Shown here piece after piece: positions 56,077 to 64,000 of a stretch of DNA of 64,000 nucleotides. The translations under genes were made by a program, and so were the position numbers. Positions within the stretch are counted from its first letter, which is position 1, and the number at the start of each line of letters is the position of its first letter. The stretch is from Orientallactaga sibirica. Taxonomy: Eukaryota > Chordata > Mammalia > Rodentia > Dipodidae. The DNA is taken from the NCBI GenBank assembly GCA_036365145.1, contig JAEOAD010000015.1:8115501-8179500 (forward strand), in the 5' to 3' direction. The notes beneath the pieces were generated by a model, which saw only the letters and a list, made by a program, of their open reading frames with translations, did not search any database and was not told the origin of the DNA.

Positions 56077-56260
56077 AATTGTTTTAAGGACTGGAGAGAT
56101 GGCTTAGTGGTTAAAAAATAAAGGACCAATTGTGGATCCCAGGGCAGATGCACAGAAGGGAGGCAAAACACCTGGTGGCTGAAACCCTAGCAAACTCCTT
56201 CTCTCTGTTTCTCTAAAAATTAAAGAAATAAAAATAAAAATAAAAAAATTGTTTTTAAAA
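56077..56260 (+). repeat. tRNA-like SINE, tandem copy 2 with block replacements
   Basis: It includes the same flank and is identical to copy 1 at both ends, but four internal blocks are replaced by shorter sequence, making it 52 bp shorter. No isolated substitution is visible outside those blocks. Confidence 0.93.
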
Positions 56261-56419
56261 ACCTGGTGGAAGTGCTCCTCCAGTCTTTTACATTATAGGG
56301 AGAATAGTACTTTATATTTTCTTAGGTGAGTTTTAGTCTGGGAAAACAGAAACCCAGTTGAGTTGAAAGATATTTACTCCCAAGAGCAAACTTGAACCTC
56401 CATTAATCATTTTATTTTT

Positions 56420-56631
56420 ATTTTTTAACTTTTACAAAAAATGTATTTTTATTTGTTTATGAGAGACAGAGAGGCAGATAGAGATGGGTGCTCCAGGGCC
56501 TCTAGCCACTACAACAAACTCCAGATACATGTGCCACCTTGTGCATCTGTCTTTACATGAGTATTGGGGAATTGAACATAATGTTAGCTTTGTAGGCAAA
56601 CACCTTAACCACTAAGCCATCTCTCTAGCCC
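56420..56631 (-). repeat. tRNA-like SINE
   Basis: Reversed SINE with GAGAGACAGAGAGGCAGATAGAG tail complement and the head CTTAACCACTAAGCCATCTCTCTAGCCC. Confidence 0.92.
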
Positions 56632-57740
56632 TTACATTTTTATTATTACTTTTTTTCATTGACGATTTCTTTAATTGTAGACAATATCCCATGGTACTTC
56701 CCTCCCTTCCCCCACTTTCCTTTTTGAAATTTCACTCTCCATCATATCCCCTCACCCTCTCAATCAGTCTCTCTTTTCAGTTTGATGTCATGATCTTTTC
56801 CTCCTATTATGATGGTCTTATGTAGGTAGTGTCAGGAACTGTGAGGTCATGGATATCCAGGCCATTTTGTATCTGGAGGAGCATGTTGTAAGGAGTCCTA
56901 CTCTTCCTTTGGCTTTTACATTCTTTCCGCCCCCTCTTCTGCAATGGACTCTGAGCATTGGAAGGTAGGTTTGAAATGTTTCAGTGCTGAGCACTCCTCT
57001 GTCCCTTCTTCTCAGCACCATGGTGCCTTCTGAATCATGGTCACCACCATCTGAAAAGAGAAGCTTCTCTAACCAAAAGTGAGAGTAGCATTAATATATG
57101 GGTGTGGACATTAAGAGAAGTGCTTACTAGGCAGTTTGGTGAGCATAGTATATACATTTAGTGAGACACCAGCAGACATTTCATCCTTAGGGCCTCATGA
57201 CTACCACTGTCATAGGTTTTCAGTATCAGGGATGTATTTCCTCCCATGGAGCCAGCCTCCAGTCCAAGTAGAGAGCAATTGATTTCCCCATAAACAGACA
57301 TGCCACTATTGCACTCATTGGCTCATTTGGCCTGACTGGCCAAATTTAAAGCTTGCAGTGTTCACTGTTGAGTACCTTCACTGGTGTTTTCTCTCTCCCG
57401 TTGACTTGCATGCAGCATAGCTTTTTCCAACTTTCTGTTAGCTGGTCCTCATGGAGGAGGCTTTCAGCTCAGCTCCAGCAGGTTTTCTCAGTGAACTTGC
57501 CACCCAAGTATGTGGAGTCTTCAGCAATACGGTCTTACCATCTATTCCTCCTGGGAAACCAAGGGCCTCGGCAATGGCCTATAATGTTTTGGGGGTATCT
57601 GTGACCTCCCTGGCCAACATCTCACTGGAAGGTATCCCATCCCTGGCACTGAAAATTTTCTAGTAATAATCTATGGGTTCTGAGTGAAAGCTTACTGTCT
57701 TGTCCAATGCCAGCCAACTCTTTAATATATGGGTGGGACA
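56632..57740 (-). mobile_element. L1 3'UTR, reverse orientation
   Basis: Long reversed rodent L1 3'UTR with well-known blocks in order: ATGATCTTTTCCTCCTATTATGATGG, TGAGGTCATGGATATCCAGGCC, CTGAAAAGAGAAGCTTCTCTAACC, ATTGCACTCATTGGCTCATTTGG, TTCAGCAATACGGTCTTACC. The plus-strand frames here are chance. Confidence 0.8.
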
Positions 57741-58150
57741 TATTGTTATTTTTTATATGACAACATACTCCAGTATACATTTTCATTAGATATGCACACC
57801 CATGTGTCAATGGCTCCCTTGAATCTGAGCTACAACCTGCTTTAATGACTAAAATCTGGCAAAACAATGAATGCTATGCCTGTTCCATGCTGAGACCTTA
57901 AAATGACCCTGAAACTCTCACCATTGTGCTCTGGTAAAATCCAGCTGCCACAGATATTCAGCTACTGAGACCATTGTGCTGTGGTCAGCCAGACATGGAC
58001 CTGGGGTAAGGCTGTGTGGAGAACTGAGGCCCCATAATCAAACCTGGATGAGCTCTGGCTGACAGCACAACCCTAACCCTGATTTGCTGGCTGGTGAGGT
58101 CACCAAAGTGGTTGGAATTTCCAACGCCCTTGCTGATGCTCCGTGAAACA
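57741..58150 (-). mobile_element. Probable continuation of the L1
   Basis: The sequence CCCTTGAATCTGAGCTACAACCTGCTTTAATGACTAAAATC and the CATTGTGCT.TGGT repeats at about 57923 and 57971 look like upstream L1 3'UTR sequence, but I am less sure here. Confidence 0.45.
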
Positions 58151-58480
58151 TAGGTAAACTGTCCTCACTAAACTACACCTAAACTACAGAATGCAGTATG
58201 TATGAATAAAACTGATGCTGCAAATCAGCTGGAGGGTGGTTTCCTAGGCAGTTGTATGTAACCCAAATGACAGATAGCCAGAAAATTAGAAGCCAACTAA
58301 AGAAGTAAACTAGACAACTCATCAAAATGTAGTGCACTAGATTTCTCGCCTGTTCCATCTGCCTCATGCTTTAAGTCTCTCTGTTCATCCTCTACTTGGT
58401 CCCATACCACAACTCCCTAGGCATTTTTTTTTTTCATCCTGGCCAACAGCATTTCTGGTCACATATGACAAGATCTATAT
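58151..58480. other. No recognisable feature
   Basis: Unique sequence upstream of the B4 SINE. Confidence 0.4.
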
Positions 58481-58483
58481 TAA

Positions 58484-58935
58484 TTGGTGCTGGGGAGATG
58501 GCTCAGTAAATAAAGTGTTTGTCATGCAAGCAAAAGAACTGAGTTCATTTTCCCAGCACCCATGTGAAAGCTGGTGACATAGAGTACACTTGCAATCCCT
58601 GTGCTGGAGAGAGAAAGGATCATTCTTAGAGCTTGCTGGTTAGCGCATCTACTTGAATTAGTGAAACTCTGTCAAAAATAAGATGAAGAGCCGAGTGTGG
58701 TGGTGCACACCTTTAATCCCAGCACTCGGGAGGCAGAGGTATGAGGACTGCCGTGAGTTCAAGGCCACCCTGAGACTACATAGTTAATTCCAGGTCAGCC
58801 TGGGCCAGAGTGAGACCTTACCTTGAAAAACCAAAAATAAGAAGAGAGACTGAGGAAGACATCTGTCTTCTACATACACACAGACACACATGTGCACCCA
58901 CTCACAGACATATGCAGGCTACATATATATGTAAA
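58484..58935 (+). repeat. B4-type SINE split by a B1
   Basis: The head GGTGCTGGGGAGATGGCTCAG and a B1-related half lead to AAAATAAGATGAAG; after the B1 it resumes with GAGAGACTGAGGAAGACATC and a CACACA-rich tail. Confidence 0.85.
58691..58838 (+). repeat. B1-like SINE, young
   Basis: AGCCGAGTGTGGTGGTGCACACC ... TGGGCCAGAGTGAGACC, close to consensus with several CpGs. The target duplication AAAAATAAGA flanks it within the B4. Confidence 0.95.
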
Positions 58936-58955
58936 AATGATATGTTAGCAGTGCA

Positions 58956-59003
58956 ACAATAGCAATGATAATAACAATAATAATGATGATGATGATGATG
59001 ATA
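58956..59003. repeat. (AAT)/(GAT)n simple repeat
   Basis: A run of AATAATAATGATGATGATGATGATG between the B4 tail and unique DNA. Confidence 0.9.
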
Positions 59004-59828
59004 AGAACCTAAAGAGTAATAACAAAAAACTTGTGAAAAGTTTTCATATGCTAATGGAGATGAGCAATTTTCAATTAATTCTATTAATGGTTGCCAGTAT
59101 TTAGGAAAAAGATTTGTTTCTCTTTTATTGACTGCTTTTGTCCTCTTTCTAATTAGTCTTATCTGAAGCCACCATATTTTAAATGAAACCCATTTGATCT
59201 GTATTTTCTATCGACACCAGCAGTGGTTCTAGCTCTTTAGCTCATATTCTTGAAAGGACTTTAAAGTCTGTATTAATTAATGAAGTTGGCACTCAGAGCT
59301 ACAAACATAGCATTTTTTTAACTTTTCTGTCACAGTTGATTTTGCTTTTTTATTGTTTTTCCTTAGCTTTCAAACAAAGTCTTTGAATTTCAGAATGATT
59401 TTCCATATTTCCCAGAAAAACTCATTGCCATGAACTCTGGCCAACTGGCTTGCCATTCATAGTCCTATAGTAAAATACACAAGCAAATATTAAGGGTCAT
59501 ATCATTCTAATATTGCCATAAAATTTGTGATAACATATTTATTAACTAATGTGTTGGGGGTTTATGAGACCATGAATAGCCCTAGTATTTATTCATTTGT
59601 TTATATTTTTAGTGAAATGTTTTCTATCCATTTCTCATCAAATAACCAAAGTCAGTCACCAGTAGATTTTGACACATTTATGTTTATGTATATAATAAGT
59701 ACATCTTTAGGAATCAGCAGTCAAAACATTTTCTAATAAATATTATTAATGTAATGTAAATCTTATTTACATGTATATCTCAAGTTAAGAACTGTGATTT
59801 TTCTGATGTGGAAAGAAATAAAACTCAG
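59004..59828. other. Unique sequence, candidate conserved noncoding element
   Basis: No repeats are visible; it holds several TAATTA/ATTAAT cores and CTAATTAGTC at about 59149. Function unknown. Confidence 0.4.
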
Positions 59829-59849
59829 CAAAAAAAAAAAAAAAAAGAA

Positions 59850-60205
59850 TTTGTTGGGTTGGTGATATGGCTCAGCAGGTAGGTGCTTGTCACTTAAGCA
59901 TGAAGGTCTGAGACCACCTGAGTGTGATTCACCAGCACCCACATTAAAATTTGTAACCCTAGTCCTTTGGGTAGAGGTGGAAACCAGAGGTTCACTGGAA
60001 CTCACTGATAGGAGAAAATAAAAAGTTAAAACAATAGTTCTGGGTTGAGTGAGAGACTGTCTCTTGGAAATATTTAAATGAGTAATGAGAAGGACAAGAT
60101 ATGTGACATGCTATTCTGGCATTTGCTTGCACACTCATGGAGTATGCACATTTGTTCACATATGTGCATATGAAACATATAACATAATCTCTCTCTATTT
60201 AAAAA
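59850..60205 (+). repeat. B4-type SINE, diverged
   Basis: GTTGGTGATATGGCTCAGCAGG head after an A17 run, a B1-related half (TAACCCTAGTCCTTTGGGTAG ... GAGAGACTGTCTCTTGG) and a CACACTCATGG...CACATATGTGC tail. Confidence 0.75.
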
Positions 60206-60282
60206 AACATGTATATAAAGAATCTGTCTCAAAAAAGAATCTGTCTTTATGTCTGTCATTTAACAATGATACCTCCATTGTT

Positions 60283-60405
60283 CACAGTCTCAGTTTTTTT
60301 GCCTATAAAATTAGATAATAATTGTTACCCGAGTATATTCTTAAATTCACATGAGATGATGAGTGTGGTGCAGAATAGAAACTCAGAAAATGTTGGTTTA
60401 AATAG
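60283..60405 (-). repeat. MIR SINE
   Basis: Reversed MIR core: CAGTCTCAGTTTTTTTGCCTATAAAATTAGATAATAATTG, then ACATGAGATGATGAG. Confidence 0.75.
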
Positions 60406-60689
60406 TATCTGAATGGTTTTGAATATTGGGGTTTACTAAGATAACATGCAGGGTGCACTATTGCAAGTATCTAGCTATTCTGCTGGTTTATAATCATGTC
60501 ACATGTCTGTGTGCCATCTGGATAATAAACTAATCTCTGATTTTCAGATGCATGAGTATCCAAGTGCAGGTTATCTGGACACAAATATGGTGGTGAGAAT
60601 ATCCAGAGTAGCTTTCATACGTAGCGTGACTTTCTGATACAGTGAGTTATCCAGATGCTGTATGCAATTATTTATTTCCATTTTAATTA

Positions 60690-60940
60690 TACATGGCTAT
60701 CCTTTGATAATGCTGGGCACTAGAAACACCTAACTGATTCTGACAGGTGATTTTTTTTTCCCTAGGAGATTTTAGTATCTATTCAGGGAGACAAATATAT
60801 ACCCAACTGCTCATGTTATATGCCACAATGGAGGAAGGCTAAATACACAGAAAAGAACTTCCTGGGGAATCACACAGAGATGATTTTAAATCTATCTGGA
60901 AAGGCTTCAGGAAAGAAGTCAAATATTAATAAAGACTTCA
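60690..60940 (+). repeat. Ancestral mammalian repeat, family not assigned
   Basis: Blocks TGCTGGGCACTAGAAACACC, TCAGGGAGACAAATATATACC and ATCTGGAAAGGCTTCAGGAAAGAAG follow a common ancient repeat ('gggagacagacat ... gggaaggcttcctggaggaag'). Confidence 0.4.
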
Positions 60941-61586
60941 GAAATAAAGACAGCCAAGGAAGAAAATTCATGTAATCCATCCAGTCTTTGACCCTTGTGG
61001 TGGATATCTGAGATTGTCTTCCAGACCTATGTTCCACCCTTCTGCATTCTGCTCATGCTGAGGGTTTTGGCCCACAAAAGACTGTCAAGTGGCTCCTTCA
61101 TCCTCTGGCTCAAGGATAGAGACAAGCACCTTCAGCAGACAGGAGGAAGGGAGAAAGAAGAATAAGATCAGAGGGTCTACCTGGCTGTCTCCCTGTAGGA
61201 TTTCAAGAGCCTGTCTGATTTAATTTCAGAGACTCTTCAGAAGTAGCTTCTGATTCCAGATCCCAATTATTTTTCTCTTCCCTGTGTTCTTTCTTCAGTC
61301 CTGGTATATCTGCATTATCATTTATCAACACCCTACACATATCATTTACAAACAAACTCTTTATTAAATTTTATTCACGTTATCACAATTTGCTATACTG
61401 TCTGTTACTTATTGAGACCTTGATTGATATGAGACTTCTGTGGCTTGTACTCATGAGCAGTTGTCTGACTTCCCGTGTTACAATGCTACTTACACCTTTC
61501 CTGCTGCCTCCATGTCAGCAGCACATGCTCATTCTTCTAGGCCTTATTTTCACTCATCCTTACACAGTTACTTCAAAAAATCATCT
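60941..61586. other. No confident feature
   Basis: The end (TTACTTATTGAGACCTTGATTGATATGAG, about 61406-61434) resembles the terminus of an old LTR or DNA-transposon family; not assigned. The frame 61390-61716 runs into a SINE. Confidence 0.35.
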
Positions 61587-61587
61587 T

Positions 61588-61897
61588 TGGGGGCTGGTGA
61601 TTTGGCTTAGTAGTTCTTACTGTGAAAGCATGAGGACAAGAGTTTGGATCCCTGGCACCCACATGAAGCTGGGCAAGTGTGACAGTCTGCCTATAATCCT
61701 AGCACTAGAAAGATAGATGATCTCCAGTGCTAGCTGGCTAGGTAGATGGGATTAATTGGTGATCTCTGATTTCAAGTGAGAGATTCTGCTTCTGTAAGTA
61801 AACAGCGGAGCAATTGAGGAAGACATCCCCAAACAAGCTCTGGTCTCCACATGCACATGCACACACATGTGTGCATATTCTTGTATAAGTACACAAA
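61588..61897 (+). repeat. B4-type SINE
   Basis: GGGGGCTGGTGATTTGGCTTAG head, B1-related middle with CCTATAATCCTAGCAC, and GAGGAAGACATCC followed by a CACATGCACATGCACACACATG tail. Confidence 0.82.
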
Positions 61898-62059
61898 TAC
61901 AAGCCACCAGCAGTCATTCTAGAGCTGATGGCACTCCCAAACTCTGTGTACCCAGTAGGAGTAGCCAAACAGGGAGACTTTAGGCCTATCAGTATAAGAA
62001 GAAAAGAAAGCATAGCACCAGACAAGTCATATCTATCACGTCCCCCAGGGCCAAGAGAC

Positions 62060-62995
62060 ATTACAGGACATGAAGTGGATTAAATATGAGTGCTGCTTTC
62101 ACTGTTAGCCTAAGAACCTCCTTCAGGGAGAGGGTGGTACACAATGAGGAGATGCAAAATGCTTCACAGCAGGAAATAAGAAGCTGAAGAGCATGCAATA
62201 CTAAAGGAGACCTCTAACTTACCCTCCAAGGCCCAGGGCATGTTGCAGAAGAGAAGGGGCAAAAGAGTGTCTGATCACAGGTTGGAAAGGAGTACCCTGA
62301 GGAATATACCCCACCCATAGATATTGATTGGTACATTTACATTTTATTTTTATTTATTTGAGAGAGAAAGAAGCAGAGAAAGAGAGAGGGAGGGAAGGAA
62401 GGAGGGAGAAGGAAAGATTGGGCACTCAAGGACCTTCAGCCACTGCAAACAAAGTCCAGATGCATGTGCTACCCTGTGTACCTGGCTTACATTGATCCCA
62501 GGAAAAACCTAGGTCCATAGGCTTTGCAGACAGTATCTTAACCACTAACGCATCTCTCCAGCCCTGACTGGTGTATTCATGATTCCACAGTGAATGACAA
62601 TAACCCCACTGAGGAAGACCCTCAGAAAAATGGGAGTAGGGGAGAGGGAACATAAGAGTATAACCTGAGGGGAATATGATCTATACACCACATGTTCATA
62701 CAATAAATTTCACAATAAACAAAAGTAAGAGCCAAAAGAAGGGGAAGCATGCTTTGCAATACCATCTTCTTGACACAGAGTAGATGTGATTTTTGTGACC
62801 TCATCATGATTGATGGTACACAAGACCTGCATAATAGGAGGAAAAACTGATGACATCAAAATAAAAGAGACACTAGCTGGAAAGAAGAAGGAATTCAGAG
62901 GAGGAGGAATAGGAGAAATTGAAAAGCAAGGGGGTGAGAGGGGATTATGGTATATTGTCTATATCTATTAAGTTATCAATAAAATGTTAAAAAGA
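62060..62995 (+). mobile_element. L1 (Lx-type) 3'UTR with A-rich end, split by a SINE
   Basis: Sense 3'UTR with CCAAGGCCCAGGGCATGTTGCAGAAGAGAAGG, then after the SINE GGGAGAGGGAACATAAGAG and ATGACATCAAAATAAAAGAGAC, ending CAATAAAATGTTAAAAAG. The left boundary is approximate. Confidence 0.65.
62340..62564 (-). repeat. tRNA-like SINE
   Basis: Reversed SINE with a (GGGA/GGAA)n tail complement and head AACCACTAACGCATCTCTCCAGCCC. The target duplication TGATTGGTACATTTA pairs with TGACTGGTGTATTCA. Confidence 0.93.
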
Positions 62996-63114
62996 AGATG
63001 AAAAGGATTCATAGAAGGACAGAAAAGTACTAGCTGTTGCACAAATCAAAGCAGCAAGACATAAAATAAATCCAAATAGATCTCCAGTTACTCACAATAT
63101 ACTAGTTACATTTT

Positions 63115-63212
63115 ATATTAACAAAGGTTGCATCATAATACAGAAAAATATATACTGAAAAAATGGAATATACATACACACCCGGTATACCTCACATGCA
63201 TGCATACACACA
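63115..63212. repeat. Local direct repeat, copy 1
   Basis: It starts ATATTAACAAAGGTTGCATC and ends CATGCATGCATACACACA; the partner lies at 63615-63712. Confidence 0.88.
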
Positions 63213-63614
63213 AAGTCGTCTTTGGGAGCCTATCATGCACCTCTCTTTCCTTCCTTACTCTTGTCTTTGCCATCATGGAGTGTATACAGATCTGACTCAA
63301 AGCTCCCATTAAAATGTGGGTTCCTTAAGAGTAAAAATGACCTTTTCATCTCTATATAATAATTATTCATATAATTTTCACTGGTTAGATTTAGTAACAT
63401 GATTTAGTGTTTTATTCAGTAATCAATAAAATCAAATTTTCATGATTAATTTAAAACAATCATGCACTTCACACATGAAAGTTTAAGTTGGAAGACTGAT
63501 TGCTTTATGTAAAAACTTTTTGTTCTGGACTAAGTTGGCCTAGTAAGCATTGTCTGACCTGTTCTACTTTGACCATGTGCATTTCCTGGTGAGTAGAGGT
63601 GCATTTAATGAGAT

Positions 63615-63712
63615 ATATTAACAAAGGTTGCATCACAATACAGGAAGATATATACTGAAAACAATAGAATACACATACACACAGAGTATACATCACATGC
63701 TTGCATACACAC
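63615..63712. repeat. Local direct repeat, copy 2
   Basis: It starts ATATTAACAAAGGTTGCATC and ends CATGCTTGCATACACAC, with about ten differences from copy 1. Confidence 0.88.
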
Positions 63713-64000
63713 TTTGTTCAATGCTGAGTCACACTCCTGTTTCTCTCCATAGTCCTTTTAAATACCTGAAGTTGGTAATACCCAGTCCATTTTTCCTCTC
63801 AGAATCCATGTAACAGATATATGTCATTCATTTTCTGACATTCTTCATGGATGTAGCATATGTAAATGAGTGTGGGTTCTGTGGCATTTTACACTCCCTT
63901 CTTCTCAAAAGAGTCTGTCATTAAACTGAGAGACTAACAGAAGGCTAGGTGAACCTTATTCCTCTTCTAAGTCATTTTACTGAAATTGCAAATCAATATT

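Larger units (their letters stand above)
62996..64000. other. Unique sequence with a local duplication
   Basis: No gene seen. 63115-63212 and 63615-63712 are direct copies about 90 percent alike by eye, 500 bp apart. Confidence 0.5.

Overview
This 64 kb window looks like intergenic or intronic DNA from a rodent nuclear genome. I found no intact protein-coding gene, no spliced exon, no tRNA or rRNA gene and no CRISPR array. Base composition is AT-rich. CpG is scarce except in one LTR, and the densest information is interspersed repeats. The two commonest young SINEs are a B1-like (7SL-derived) family with the body 'CACCCTGAGACTACATAG...TGGGCTAGAGTGAGACCCT', and a tRNA-like family starting 'GGCTGGAGAGATGGCTTAG' and ending in a (CT)n plus A-rich tail. 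From memory this pair is typical of jerboas and relatives (Dipodidae). The order Rodentia is well supported (B1, B4, ID, Lx-type L1); the family is an inference.

Layout. 1-1874: minus-strand ERVL-type element with two LTRs, a 1.24 kb internal region and a perfect tRNA-Leu(UAA) primer-binding site, sitting in an L1. 1875-3395: that L1 (minus). 3798-4115: solo LTR with a 5-bp target duplication. 4111-4427 and 6287-6618: an unexplained duplicated pair. 5.7-21.7 kb: mostly old or unique sequence with L1M, MIR, MLT1-like and SINE copies. 21.9-23.4 kb: a TATA-containing LTR inside a SINE, plus a 96-bp piece of it pasted into a nearby B1. 23.8-26.0 kb: Lx-type L1s and an L2. 26353-26788: IAP-like solo LTR with a perfect 6-bp target duplication. 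27-30.3 kb: old L1, SINEs, MIR. 32.8-37.0 kb: an L1 with 5' monomers, ORF1 and 3'UTR but almost no ORF2, riddled with later SINEs; one of these carries a 95-bp pasted copy of sequence 2.4 kb upstream. 38.5-40.8 kb: old L1M split by a twin-primed young L1. 41.5-45.1 kb: three LTRs, one with a five-unit tandem array. 46.8-54 kb: MIR, L2 and a nested SINE cluster. 54.7-58.2 kb: two L1s in opposite orientation around a tandemly duplicated SINE. 58.5-63.0 kb: B4 SINEs, MIR and an Lx 3' end. 63.1-63.7 kb: a local duplication.

Nothing here works as a gene set. The window is a record of retrotransposition and repair. The most unusual observations are two short, same-size templated insertions (95 and 96 bp, direct orientation, donors 1.2 and 2.4 kb away, both inside SINEs) and a tandem SINE duplicate whose second copy differs only by block replacements. 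Either this locus underwent template-switching repair more than once, or the assembly has roughly read-length errors here; both options are checkable.

Family names are from recognition of consensus features, not from a database search. Boundaries are good to a few bases where a target-site duplication is stated, otherwise to about 10-50 bases.
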